A stretch of 47,836 nucleotides of DNA, from NCBI GenBank assembly GCA_041752455.1, contig JBGSWL010000096.1:1-47836 (forward strand), given 5' to 3'. Under the pieces are notes generated by a model. It had not been told where the DNA came from and ran no database searches. It saw only the letters and a list, made by a program, of their open reading frames with translations. Of this stretch, positions 26,762 through 34,830 are shown piece after piece. The position numbers and the translations under genes are program-made. The stretch comes from JBGSWL01 sp041752455 (GTDB taxonomy: Bacteria; Pseudomonadota; Alphaproteobacteria; Rhizobiales; Rhizobiaceae). The stretch's first letter is position 1. Every line of letters starts with the position of its first letter.

Positions 26762-27507
26762 GTCGGCTTGCCTTTTCCGCCCTTCATCTGCCCGATCAGC
26801 AAAACATCTGCCGATGACTTCCTGGCTTCAAGGGCCTTCAGGCCTCCGGTCGCATAAAGTGCGATCGACGCCAGAAGGTCGGACAGCACTTGCGGCGAGT
26901 TGACGTCGAACCGGAACCAGCCGCCACGAGTCAGACGGGCAATCTCGCGAAACACCGGCTCTGCGCCTGGAAGATTTCCTTCCTGGAACACGAACACCGG
27001 AACGCCACGCACGCCCAATTTGCCAGCAATCGCACCCAGTGCATCGGCGTCCTCTTCCATCGCATCACCGATGTAGATCACGGCGTTCAGCCTGCCAGCC
27101 TCGTTTTCCTTCAGGGCATGACGCAACACCCGGCCGATCTGTGTCTGGCCGGCGCGGCAACTGACCTTGCTCATCATGACGGCAAGCTCGCCGCCATCGG
27201 TCACCCAACGCGACGCGCGACATTCGCCGTGACCACGGAAATACAGGAGTTGCATGCGCAAAGCGCCCGAGCGCGACGCGCTTTCAAACATCTTGCACTG
27301 GATCGAACTTGCCAGATCCCATGTCGGCTGACGGCTCATCGTCGCATCGAGCGCCAGCAAGACGCGACCGGTGGCACCGGACGGCTTGATCGATCGGACG
27401 GCAGAGAGAAACGCGTCGATCTCGCCGCGTTTGGCGTTTTCGGCAACATCCTGGCCGGTCTTGGTTGTGCGAACCGGCGCTTTGTTTGTGTCAGACAATT
27501 TGCTCAT
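26758..27507 (-). CDS. VWA domain-containing protein
   Basis: 249 residues, no signal peptide or membrane helix, so probably cytoplasmic. A von Willebrand A domain spans about residues 45-220: the MIDAS-type start is LALDATMSRQPTWD (D-x-T-x-S instead of the usual D-x-S-x-S), followed by an internal IYIGDAMEED strand-loop that could supply the second Asp. A basic, flexible N-terminus precedes it. Position between mipZ and a membrane J-domain gene suggests a shared role, but I cannot give a function. It starts 80 bases after the mipZ stop and overlaps the next gene by 4 bases. Confidence 0.83.
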   Translation of the reverse strand: MSKLSDTNKAPVRTTKTGQDVAENAKRGEIDAFLSAVRSIKPSGATGRVLLALDATMSRQPTWDLASSIQCKMFESASRSGALRMQLLYFRGHGECRASRWVTDGGELAVMMSKVSCRAGQTQIGRVLRHALKENEAGRLNAVIYIGDAMEEDADALGAIAGKLGVRGVPVFVFQEGNLPGAEPVFREIARLTRGGWFRFDVNSPQVLSDLLASIALYATGGLKALEARKSSADVLLIGQMKGGKGKPT

Positions 27508-27587
27508 GCCAAAGAAATGGCATCAGCCTCGCGCGATGCAAGACCTTGCGGCGCAAGAGGCCCTTGCGACCACGGGCAGGAGCAGGG

Positions 27588-28547
27588 TCAGCCGACGAAA
27601 ATGTCAGGCAATTGCAACGGCGCCAGTTGGCTACCCAGCCATTGCCGCCGGGTTTCCACCCGGTTGCGCCCGCGCTCGTCGATCGGCAGGCGCAAGGCTT
27701 CGATCAGCCGGCGCATCTCGTTGCGGGCAGCCAGATGGGAGAGCGACAGCCGGGCGACTTCGTCCTGCGCGTCAAAATCATCGAGTGCGGTCAGTCCGCG
27801 CTGGAACCATTCGCGGAAGATCACCCGCTCGCCGATCCCGTGCGCAAGGCGAAAACCCAGTTCCATCGACAGTTCGCACAGGCATGCGTGAACCCGCTTT
27901 TCATTGCGCGATGAGACCTGCGCCATGCGGTTGCGCACCACGACCCAATCGATGATGCCGCCCGACTTCTGGCGGCGTCTGCGCCGGGCATCGCGAACAG
28001 CACCGGCATATTGCGCCAGTTCGTTGATCTCGAAAGTCTCCGGATCGATGTTGGCGAGAACATCAAAATCGATGAAGCTGTCATTGATCGGCGTGATCAA
28101 CGTATCGGCCTTGCGATGGGCAAACACCGAAAGAGCGGTATGCGCGCCCGGCGTGTCGATCACGACAAAATCGTGCGCCGCCATCACAGCGCCCATGCCC
28201 TCGTCGAAATCCTGCATCTGCGGCGAGGCAAACGGCGTCGGCCCGCCGATATCATCGTCGGAAACCAGAAAGTGGTTCGGGGTCGGCAGTTCGACGCCGG
28301 ACCGCTCCATCCAGCGGCGGCGATATCGGGCATAGCGCGTCAGGGTCTGTTGGCGGCCATCCAGATCAACGGTTGCAACACAAAAGCCGAGTTTGACGAG
28401 CGAAACGGCGACATGCATGGCAGTCGTCGATTTGCCAGACCCGCCCTTCTCGTTTCCGCAAACGATCACGTGGCAAGACTGGAGCCTGCGCTCATGCCGT
28501 CCAACCGCGCCAAGCTCCTCGAAATGCATGCCCCGCGCACCCCACAT
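27588..28547 (-). CDS. mipZ: Division-plane positioning ATPase MipZ
   Basis: ParA/MinD-type P-loop ATPase that forms bipolar gradients with ParB and inhibits FtsZ away from midcell in alphaproteobacteria. The deviant Walker A motif is GNEKGGSGKSTT (residues 31-42), the switch I region VDLDGRQQTLTRY follows the MipZ pattern, Walker B is FVVIDTPGA. 319 residues with ATG 28547; ATG 28529 is an alternative. Either gives about 20 residues before the first beta-strand that Caulobacter MipZ lacks, so the true start may be unusual. The parABS genes are not in the window. Confidence 0.92.
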   Translation of the reverse strand: MWGARGMHFEELGAVGRHERRLQSCHVIVCGNEKGGSGKSTTAMHVAVSLVKLGFCVATVDLDGRQQTLTRYARYRRRWMERSGVELPTPNHFLVSDDDIGGPTPFASPQMQDFDEGMGAVMAAHDFVVIDTPGAHTALSVFAHRKADTLITPINDSFIDFDVLANIDPETFEINELAQYAGAVRDARRRRRQKSGGIIDWVVVRNRMAQVSSRNEKRVHACLCELSMELGFRLAHGIGERVIFREWFQRGLTALDDFDAQDEVARLSLSHLAARNEMRRLIEALRLPIDERGRNRVETRRQWLGSQLAPLQLPDIFVG

Positions 28548-28637
28548 GACTGATCCCGGGTCACTTACCCAGATCAGCTTACGGCGGTATAATGACAGGA
28601 CAAAGTGGATTTCCCACTAACGAAATCGTTCGCCGAC

Positions 28638-29075
28638 CTACAAAAGTCCGAGGGCGACAAGATCTGCACGCATGGCGTGCGGCATTTCACTGTCGTCGTC
28701 TTCATTCGAGACAAGATCAGCTGGTGCATCGCCCGGCTTGAGGTAACGCCACCCTTGGAATGGCCGGCGCGGTTGCGGGCGCGTCAGGATCAATTCGGGC
28801 GCCAGAACCAGTTGGCAACGCCCGATCCCTTCGTCATCGGTGAAAGGACGGATATCGATGATGACCTGCCGGCTCTGGATTTGGCCCTTGGTGACCCAAT
28901 AGAGCGAGCCGCCGTCCAGAACCTCGTCGGCCAAGCGCGGCACCATGCGGGTGGTGTGGCAAAGTTCGAGCGCCTGCCCGCTGGCCCGACGCACGGCCAA
29001 CCGCCCGTCAATCCAGCGCTGATGATCCTCGACGCTTTCCGCGCCGACACAAAGTTTCAGGAGATGCATGGTCAT
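28638..29075 (-). CDS. DUF1489 family protein
   Basis: 145 residues, function unknown, restricted largely to alphaproteobacteria. Family landmarks: HLLKLCVGAESVEDHQRW at the N-terminus, HTTRMVPRLADEVLDGGSLYWV, QLVLAPELILTRPQPRR and FQGWRYLKPGDAPADL. Two in-frame ATG codons (29075 and 29069) are available. It lies 67 bases downstream of sdaA without an obvious terminator between, so the two may be co-transcribed. Confidence 0.88.
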   Translation of the reverse strand: MTMHLLKLCVGAESVEDHQRWIDGRLAVRRASGQALELCHTTRMVPRLADEVLDGGSLYWVTKGQIQSRQVIIDIRPFTDDEGIGRCQLVLAPELILTRPQPRRPFQGWRYLKPGDAPADLVSNEDDDSEMPHAMRADLVALGLL

Positions 29076-29142
29076 GCGCCCATTGTGGCGTTCGGCGCGG
29101 TCACTTCAAGGCCGGAGCCAACCCATCCACAGCGCAGGCGCG

Positions 29143-30546
29143 TCAGCAGGCCGAAACGTTGACGGCGAGGCCGCCGAGGCTGGTTTCCTTGTATTTCTCG
29201 TTCATGTCGAGCCCGGTCTGGCGCATGGTCTCGACACAGGCGTCCAGCGACACGATGTGCTCGCCGTCACCCGCCAGCGCCAATGACGCAGCCGTCACCG
29301 CCTTGACCGCCGCAAGTCCGTTGCGCTCGATGCACGGTACCTGGACCAGTCCCGCGACCGGATCGCAGGTCATGCCCAGATGATGCTCGAGCGCGATCTC
29401 CGCCGCGTTTTCGATTTGCCTCGGCGTACCGCCCATCACGGCAGCAAGACCGGCAGCAGCCATTGCGGCGGCGCTGCCGACCTCCCCCTGGCAGCCGACT
29501 TCGGCGCCCGATATCGAGGCATTGTGCTTGATCAGCCCGCCGACGGCAGCAGCTGTCAGAAGGAACAGACGCACATTCTCGCGCATCGACCCGGCATCAT
29601 GAAACCGCGTCACGTATTTGAGGACTGCCGGCAAAGTCCCGGCGGCACCATTGGTCGGCGCGGTGACCACCCTGCCCCCGGCGGCATTTTCCTCGTTGAC
29701 TGCCATCGCCCAGACCGTGAGCCAGCGATTGGCCCCAAGCGGGTCGCACCGGTTGGATTGGGCCTCCTCTTCCAGTTGCCGCGCCATGGCGGCGGCGCGG
29801 CGGCGAACCTTGAGCCCGCCGGGCAGCACGCCCTCGCTTTTCAGCCCGCGTTCGATGCTGGAATCCATCGCCGCCCAGACTGCATCGAGCCGCCCATCAA
29901 GATCGCCTGACGGATCGCGCGCGCGTTCATTGGCGCGTTTCATGTCGGCAATCGTCAGTCCGGATTGGTCCGCCATCGCGATCATCTCGTCCCCGCTCGA
30001 GAACGGAAACGGCACCGGATCAACGTCAACCTTGCTGCCGCTGACGACGCGCAGGTTGAGCTCTTCTTCCGTGACGACGAAACCGCCACCGATCGAAAAA
30101 TACGCACGGCGCAACAGCAGGCGGTCGTCGGCATCGAATGCCTGGAACGTCATGCCATTGGCGTGACCGGCCAGCGGGTTCTTCCGGTCAAAGATCAGGT
30201 CGGCCGCCGGGTCGAAGGCAAAGGGCGCATGGCCCGGCGGTGCGATCATCCGCGTACGGGTCACCTCGTCGATGATCGGCTGCATGAGGTCCGGGTCGAT
30301 CGTGTCCGGCTTGTGCCCGGCAAGCCCGAGGATAACGGCGCGATCTGTTGCATGGCCAATGCCGGTGTAAGCGAGCGACCCATGCAGGGTGCACGAAAGC
30401 CGGGCGATGTGGGCATCACCTGACCCCGGCCAATCCCGACGGGCGATTTCGTCCACGAACCGCGCTGCGGCGAGCATCGGCCCGATTGTGTGGGACGAGG
30501 ATGGACCGATACCGATCTTGAACAGATCGAAGGTGGAAAGGAACAT
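29143..30546 (-). CDS. sdaA: L-serine ammonia-lyase
   Basis: Iron-sulfur-dependent L-serine dehydratase, converting serine to pyruvate and ammonia. 467 residues from ATG 30546 (GGAAG 6 bases upstream); the 66 upstream in-frame codons overlap a small gene's terminator and are rejected. Single-chain type with the beta domain first (SVGPSS-like segment IGIGPSSSHTIGPM) and the alpha domain after. Cys residues expected to hold the 4Fe-4S cluster are in AEVGCQGEVGSAAAM, MTCDPVAG and VQVPCIERN. The last residue is Cys, the internal 'tail' ligand seen in this enzyme family. Confidence 0.95.
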   Translation of the reverse strand: MFLSTFDLFKIGIGPSSSHTIGPMLAAARFVDEIARRDWPGSGDAHIARLSCTLHGSLAYTGIGHATDRAVILGLAGHKPDTIDPDLMQPIIDEVTRTRMIAPPGHAPFAFDPAADLIFDRKNPLAGHANGMTFQAFDADDRLLLRRAYFSIGGGFVVTEEELNLRVVSGSKVDVDPVPFPFSSGDEMIAMADQSGLTIADMKRANERARDPSGDLDGRLDAVWAAMDSSIERGLKSEGVLPGGLKVRRRAAAMARQLEEEAQSNRCDPLGANRWLTVWAMAVNEENAAGGRVVTAPTNGAAGTLPAVLKYVTRFHDAGSMRENVRLFLLTAAAVGGLIKHNASISGAEVGCQGEVGSAAAMAAAGLAAVMGGTPRQIENAAEIALEHHLGMTCDPVAGLVQVPCIERNGLAAVKAVTAASLALAGDGEHIVSLDACVETMRQTGLDMNEKYKETSLGGLAVNVSAC

Positions 30547-30651
30547 GGCAGCTTCCGGTGTCCGATGCGCCATCATGGCCTGAACTTTGGCACAAGCGCT
30601 GCGCAATTCGACATGCAATGGCCTTGCAACGACGTCAGCACGCCAAATCAA

Positions 30652-30678
30652 AAAAGGGTTGCCGGCGGCAACCCTTTT
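30652..30678 (-). terminator. Terminator of the small ORF upstream of sdaA
   Basis: Perfect 12-bp stem AAAAGGGTTGCC (30652-30663) / GGCAACCCTTTT (30667-30678) with loop GGC; the minus strand continues with T's. It lies 35 bases after the stop of the 42-residue ORF and 106 bases before sdaA, so sdaA probably has its own promoter. Confidence 0.85.
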
Positions 30679-30712
30679 CGAAACGTCGGGATAGTCCCTT
30701 TCGGGCTTTGTG

Positions 30713-30841
30713 TCAGGAGGCGGCGGCGATGGTCGCTGCGGCATCCATACCCATCAGGTAAACAGTCATCGCTGCAAGCGCGAACCCGGCAACGGCCCAG
30801 AAGGTAAGGTTCCAGGTCGGCTTCGTAGTTTGACGATCCAA
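30713..30841 (-). CDS. Small single-pass membrane protein (unrecognised family)
   Basis: A 42-residue ORF on the minus strand, starting with TTG at 30841 and preceded by GGAG with a 6-base spacer. A GTG at 30853 would add four residues; an in-frame TGA just before it bounds the ORF. The protein has a short polar N-terminus (RQTTKPTWN), one hydrophobic helix of about 20 residues beginning LTFWAVAGFALAAM, and an Ala-rich end. Codon third positions are mostly G/C as in its neighbours. It has its own terminator and an upstream inverted repeat with promoter-like elements. I do not recognise the family; small membrane proteins of this size often bind larger membrane complexes. Confidence 0.62.
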   Translation of the reverse strand: MDRQTTKPTWNLTFWAVAGFALAAMTVYLMGMDAAATIAAAS

Positions 30842-30911
30842 TTTTTGCTCCACTCATGCCCGCCAAGGGGCCATGTATCACTGCGGCGCGGCTGTTACGC
30901 CTCTGCAATGC

Positions 30912-30937
30912 ATTTCGCAAGCGCGAAATAAGGCGCA
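30912..30937 (-). promoter_or_regulatory. Inverted repeat and promoter-like element upstream of the small ORF
   Basis: ATTTCGC-N4-GCGAAAT (30912-30918 and 30923-30929), perfect 7-bp arms. On the minus strand a TTGCGA box inside it is followed after 17 bases by TAACAG, a plausible -35/-10 pair for the small ORF about 70 bases downstream. The overlap of repeat and -35 suits repression; regulator unknown. Confidence 0.35.
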
Positions 30938-31068
30938 AATGTGGCAGATGGGTTCAGCCAAGTGCACAGTATCTTTCAATTTCAATGCTTTAACCATGAT
31001 TCATAATGTTAACAACCGTTAAGACATGCGGCAGGATTGGCCACGCTGCAGTGCAGGCAAGCCCGGCC

Positions 31069-31869
31069 TCAGAGGCGGCCGGTCAACCGGTAGGCGACCA
31101 GACCGATCATCTCGCGCATGGCAATGGCCGTCAGCGAGAACCCTGTGACCGGAAATTCGCTGAAGATTCGCAGCGGCGGCTCGGAACGGGCGCGATAATC
31201 GACGGGCCAGGCCACGGTCTCAAACCCCGCCTTGTCGAAAACCGCCTTGGCCCGCGGCATGTGAAACGCCGACGTGACCAGCAGCACCGTTCCCGGATTG
31301 GCAGCGAGATACGGATCGAGAATCGGTCGAAGATACCCCGGATGCTCTGCAGTCGAGCGAGACTGCGTCTCGATCAACAGCCGGTCCGGAGCAAGGCCAA
31401 GCGCGGCATAGATGCGCGGCGCGCGCGCACCATCGCCATCTGACGCCTCACCGGAGGCAAGAGCGCCATTGCCGCCGGTCACGACGACAACGGCATCCGG
31501 ATGGCGGCGCGCAAGGATGAACCCTTCGATGACGCGGTCACCACCCGGCCCGAGTTCGAAGCCGGACGGCCCCTCGGATGCACCTAGTTCGACACCACCG
31601 CCAAGCACGATGATCGCGGTGACCGGCGCGTCAGGAAGTGGTGGCGCAACCGGATAGGACTGCTCCAGCCGTGCGATCACATGCTCACCCAGCGTGGTGA
31701 ACGCCGTGAGCCAGACAACAAGGGCGCAAAGGGCAATCACAACAGTCGCCGAGCGTTGCCTGCCTGCCCACGAAAACAGCGCGCCGAGCACGCACAGCAC
31801 CAGAATGACCGTCAGCGGCTGGATAGCCAGCCAGAAGACTTTCGAGGCAACGAAGAAGAGATTATCCAT
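31069..31869 (-). CDS. YdcF family protein (DUF218)
   Basis: 266 residues from ATG 31869: two N-terminal membrane helices (about 1-60), then a DUF218 domain with VTAIIVLGGGVELG, ERVIEG-like GDRVIEGFILAR, VVVVTGGNGAL, IETQSRSTAEHPGYL and LLVTSAFHMPRAKAVF. Proteins of this class (ElyC/SanA/YdcF) act in envelope homeostasis; ElyC affects undecaprenyl-phosphate metabolism in E. coli. The specific activity here is unknown. Divergent from the EamA transporter operon. Confidence 0.9.
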   Translation of the reverse strand: MDNLFFVASKVFWLAIQPLTVILVLCVLGALFSWAGRQRSATVVIALCALVVWLTAFTTLGEHVIARLEQSYPVAPPLPDAPVTAIIVLGGGVELGASEGPSGFELGPGGDRVIEGFILARRHPDAVVVVTGGNGALASGEASDGDGARAPRIYAALGLAPDRLLIETQSRSTAEHPGYLRPILDPYLAANPGTVLLVTSAFHMPRAKAVFDKAGFETVAWPVDYRARSEPPLRIFSEFPVTGFSLTAIAMREMIGLVAYRLTGRL

Positions 31870-31964
31870 GACATCAGCTCGTTTCGACCGCATGAGCAGC
31901 GGCCTTGCACCGTGTTGCCTATCGTGCGACCGCCATGATCGACAAGCAAAAGGAAACGCCGATA

Positions 31965-32903
31965 ATGGCATCGGGAACGATCACACGGGCCACCCCGGTC
32001 GACATGGCCCTGCTGGTGCTGGTCGCCATGACATGGGCCTCGGCCTTTGTGGCGATCAAGATCGCGGTTCCTGAAGTCGGTCCGCTCTGGCTGGCGGCGA
32101 TTCGCGTTTCCGTCGGCGCTCTTGTGCTGCTGCCGATCGCGCTCTGGAGCGGTTTCGTCGTGCCGAAACACGCCGGCGTCTGGGCTTTGGTCATCGCCAT
32201 GGCGCTGTTGAACGTGGTGATCCCGTTCTTCCTGATTTCCTGGGCCGAACTGACGATCGATGCCGGGGCGACCTCGCTTCTGATGGGAACCGGTCCGATC
32301 TTCGGGCTTATCATCGGCCATTTTTTCACCCACGATGACAAGATCAATCCGATGAAGGCGCTGGCGGTGGCGTTCGGTTTCAGCGGTGTTCTGCTGATCG
32401 TTGGCGGCGATGCCCTCGCCGATCTCGGTGGTGCCAACCTTCTGGCGCAACTCGCCGCGCTCACCGGTTCGATCTGCTACGTGATTGCCGGGGCCATTCT
32501 CCGGCGCATCGACATTCCGCCGCTGCAGTTGGCTGCATTGGCGCTGACGACCGGCGCTTTGATTCTTCTGCCGGTCGCGACATTGGTTGACGGCATTCCC
32601 ACGGCGCGCCCGTCCTTTGAGGCAATCGCGGCGCTCGTCTTTCTAGGCGTGTTCCCGACCGGTCTTGCCTATGTCCTGCGGTTCCACCTGATCCGGAAAA
32701 TCGGCTACGTGACCTTCTCCCTCTCGATCTACATGATCCCGGTCTTCGGCCTGCTGCTCGGCTTTCTCATCCTCGGCGAAGCGCTGCGGCCTATCCTTTT
32801 GGCAGCGCTGGCGCTGATCATCACCGGCCTCTGGTTTGCCAAGAAGGGCAGCGGCGCGGCCCCGTCCGCAAAACCGGCCGCACCGGTCGAGGTTGCCCCA
32901 TGA
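31965..32903 (+). CDS. EamA/DMT family transporter
   Basis: Ten-helix drug/metabolite transporter built of two EamA repeats, 312 residues with ATG 31965 (AAGGA about 10 bases upstream). ATG 31935 is an alternative adding 10 polar residues. First repeat has TWASAFVAIKIAVPEVGPLWLAAIR; second has FLGVFPTGLAYVLRFHLI and SIYMIPVFGLLLGFLILGE. Substrate unknown; relatives export amino acids or metabolites. First gene of a three-gene operon in which each stop overlaps the next start by 4 bases. Confidence 0.92.
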   Translation: MASGTITRATPVDMALLVLVAMTWASAFVAIKIAVPEVGPLWLAAIRVSVGALVLLPIALWSGFVVPKHAGVWALVIAMALLNVVIPFFLISWAELTIDAGATSLLMGTGPIFGLIIGHFFTHDDKINPMKALAVAFGFSGVLLIVGGDALADLGGANLLAQLAALTGSICYVIAGAILRRIDIPPLQLAALALTTGALILLPVATLVDGIPTARPSFEAIAALVFLGVFPTGLAYVLRFHLIRKIGYVTFSLSIYMIPVFGLLLGFLILGEALRPILLAALALIITGLWFAKKGSGAAPSAKPAAPVEVAP

Positions 32904-33886
32904 CCGTGACACAAGAACCGGCTTTTCGCCCGCGGCTTGGCCTGATCGACATGGCACGCGGCATCGCGCTGGTTGCGATGGCCACCTATCACTTTTCCTG
33001 GGATCTGGAGTTCTTCGGCTATCTCGATCCCGGAACTGCGTCGTCCGGCATCCTGAAAATCTATGCGCGCGCCATCGCGTCATCGTTTCTGGTGCTGGTC
33101 GGGATCAGTCTGGTCCTTGCCCATGACAATGGCATTCGCTGGGCGTCGTTTGCCCGCCGCTGGGGGCTGGTCGCGGCGGCAGCCGCCGTAATCACCGCGG
33201 CGACTTATGCGTTCACGCCGCAAAGCTTCGTGTTCTTCGGCATCCTGCATCAAATTGCGGTTGCCAGCCTGCTCGGGCTGGCCTTCCTGCGCCTGCCGGC
33301 GCTCGCGCTTGTTGCGCTTGGCGCCGGTGTGTTCTTTGCCGCGCCACAACTGCGCGGCGTTGTGCCGGACGGCATGGCGTTCTGGTGGACCGGCCTTGCG
33401 CCAACCATTCCGCTCTCGAACGATTTCGTGCCGGTCTTTCCATGGTTCAGTGCCGTTCTGGCTGGCATGGCGATCGGCAAAGTGATCGCGGCCGCGCCGC
33501 AGCGTGTGCCGGAACCGGCCAAAAACCGCGCCGTCTCAGGCCTCCAATGGCTCGGCCGCCGCAGCCTTGCGGTCTACCTCATCCATCAACCGGTCCTGAT
33601 CGGTCTTGTCGCCGCTTTCGCGTGGATCGCGCCGCCCGGCCCAAATCCCGAGGCCTTCGGCAACGCCTGCCGCCAGTCCTGCCGGCAATCGTCCGACGGC
33701 GGTGGCGATTGTGCCGTCTACTGTGCCTGTGCTGAAGTCGAACTGACCATCGCCGGCAAGATGCAGTCGGTGATGACAGTTCCGGAGTTTGCGACTTCCG
33801 ACCTTGAGACCGGCGCGATTATGGCCCTATGTGCCCGGGAAGCCGGCTTCGGCGCTATCGAACAAGAGGAAGGCGTGCAGCCATGA
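32900..33886 (+). CDS. DUF1624 / heparan-alpha-glucosaminide N-acetyltransferase-like membrane protein with Cys-rich tail
   Basis: 328 residues. Residues 1-250 form a multi-helix membrane domain with LGLIDMARGIALVAMATYHFSWDL at the N-terminus, typical of the DUF1624/HGSNAT branch of membrane acyltransferases, and RRSLAVYLIHQPVLIGLV near the end. A C-terminal tail of about 75 residues follows with Cys spacing C-x3-C-x9-C-x3-C-x-C and one more Cys downstream. The tail is not part of the transferase fold. Acetyl donor and acceptor unknown. Overlaps EamA and the methyltransferase genes by ATGA on both sides. Confidence 0.86.
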   Translation: MTVTQEPAFRPRLGLIDMARGIALVAMATYHFSWDLEFFGYLDPGTASSGILKIYARAIASSFLVLVGISLVLAHDNGIRWASFARRWGLVAAAAAVITAATYAFTPQSFVFFGILHQIAVASLLGLAFLRLPALALVALGAGVFFAAPQLRGVVPDGMAFWWTGLAPTIPLSNDFVPVFPWFSAVLAGMAIGKVIAAAPQRVPEPAKNRAVSGLQWLGRRSLAVYLIHQPVLIGLVAAFAWIAPPGPNPEAFGNACRQSCRQSSDGGGDCAVYCACAEVELTIAGKMQSVMTVPEFATSDLETGAIMALCAREAGFGAIEQEEGVQP

Positions 33887-34380
33887 CAGGGGAAGAAAGT
33901 CATCCGAACCGGCACGCCGACCGGCCCAATGTGGTTCCCTGGCCGCCTTTGGTATTGATCACCCTGCTGCTTGCCGGGTTCGGCCTTCGCCGCATATTAC
34001 CGCTCGGCTGGCCCGGCGGTTCGCTCGACGACCTTCTGGCCGGCATCGGCGTGATCATCATCATCGTGGCAATCTTGATCGATGTTTCGGCGATGATGAC
34101 CATGCATCGCGCCAAAACCACGATTTTGCCGAACCAGCGCAGCGACCATCTGGTGACCTCAGGGCCGTTCCGCTTCAGCCGCAACCCGATCTATGTCGCC
34201 AATGTCCTGCTGCTCTTCGGCATCGGGCTGTTTTCCGGCAATGCGTGGCTGTTGCTGCTGGCACCGCTCGACGGCCTCATCACGCAAAAGCTGGCCATCG
34301 AGCGCGAGGAAGCGCATCTGGAGTCGCGCTTCGGCAAGACCTACCGCGACTATCGCAAGAAGGTGAACCGCTGGGTTTAA
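33883..34380 (+). CDS. Isoprenylcysteine carboxylmethyltransferase-like membrane methyltransferase
   Basis: 165 residues from ATG 33883 (ATGA overlap). Three or four membrane helices, then the PEMT/ICMT signature: LVTSGPFRFSRNPIYVANVL and a conserved C-terminal ERFG-like segment REEAHLESRFGKTYRDY..VNRW, which binds S-adenosylmethionine at the membrane. Bacterial relatives have unknown acceptors; isoprenylated Cys substrates are not expected as such. Third gene of the EamA operon; the MerR gene ends convergently 9 bases beyond. Confidence 0.9.
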   Translation: MTGEESHPNRHADRPNVVPWPPLVLITLLLAGFGLRRILPLGWPGGSLDDLLAGIGVIIIIVAILIDVSAMMTMHRAKTTILPNQRSDHLVTSGPFRFSRNPIYVANVLLLFGIGLFSGNAWLLLLAPLDGLITQKLAIEREEAHLESRFGKTYRDYRKKVNRWV

Positions 34381-34389
34381 TCCAAGAAA

Positions 34390-34776
34390 TCAGGACGTCA
34401 CGCGCAGTTCGGCAAGGCGGTTGAGGCAGGCTTCCTCGGCCTGGTCGAGTTCGGCCAGCGTATCCTCGATGTCCTTGCGCTTCTGGCGCAATTCGACCCG
34501 CCGCTCTTCCACATGGGCGATGATCGTGCGCAACTGGCCCGCCTCGCCCGGTGGTGCCTTGTACATCTGGATAATGTCGCGGATTTCCGCGATCGAGAAC
34601 CCGAGCCGTTTGCCGCGCATGATCTGCTTGAGCAAGTGCCGGTCGGCCGGGCGAAACAGTCGCGTGCGCCCGCGGCGCAGCGGTGTGATCAGCCCTTCAT
34701 CTTCATAAAAGCGCAAGGTTCGCGTCGAGATGCCGAACTCGCGGGTCATCTCGGTGATGGTGTAGTACTCGCGCAT
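34390..34776 (-). CDS. MerR family transcriptional regulator
   Basis: 128 residues: N-terminal winged helix-turn-helix (YTITEMTREFGISTRTLRFY), wing (TRLFRPADRHLLKQI), then a long coiled-coil (about 75-125) that dimerises. No Cys cluster for metal sensing. It resembles the alphaproteobacterial LiuR-like subgroup tied to branched-chain amino acid or acyl-CoA catabolism, but no such genes are adjacent here, so the regulon is unknown. A candidate operator lies 55 bases upstream. Transcribed from the mgtE side, separated by the mgtE terminator. Confidence 0.9.
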   Translation of the reverse strand: MREYYTITEMTREFGISTRTLRFYEDEGLITPLRRGRTRLFRPADRHLLKQIMRGKRLGFSIAEIRDIIQMYKAPPGEAGQLRTIIAHVEERRVELRQKRKDIEDTLAELDQAEEACLNRLAELRVTS

Positions 34777-34830
34777 GCTCCTACCGGCAATGCCGGCCTT
34801 CGATTATCAAACAAATTCAATGTGCGGATT

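Noticed and set aside
30648..30938. A 96-codon minus-strand frame in the sdaA-ydcF gap
   Set aside because: Runs through the terminator and has basic, unstructured composition; the alternative frame with the 42-residue membrane ORF fits ribosome site, composition and terminator better.
30990..31030. TTAACC/GTTAAC repeats with a GATTC site, suggestive of CtrA and CcrM control
   Set aside because: Spacing between TTAA elements is 6 or 15, not the canonical 7, so I do not list it as a CtrA box.
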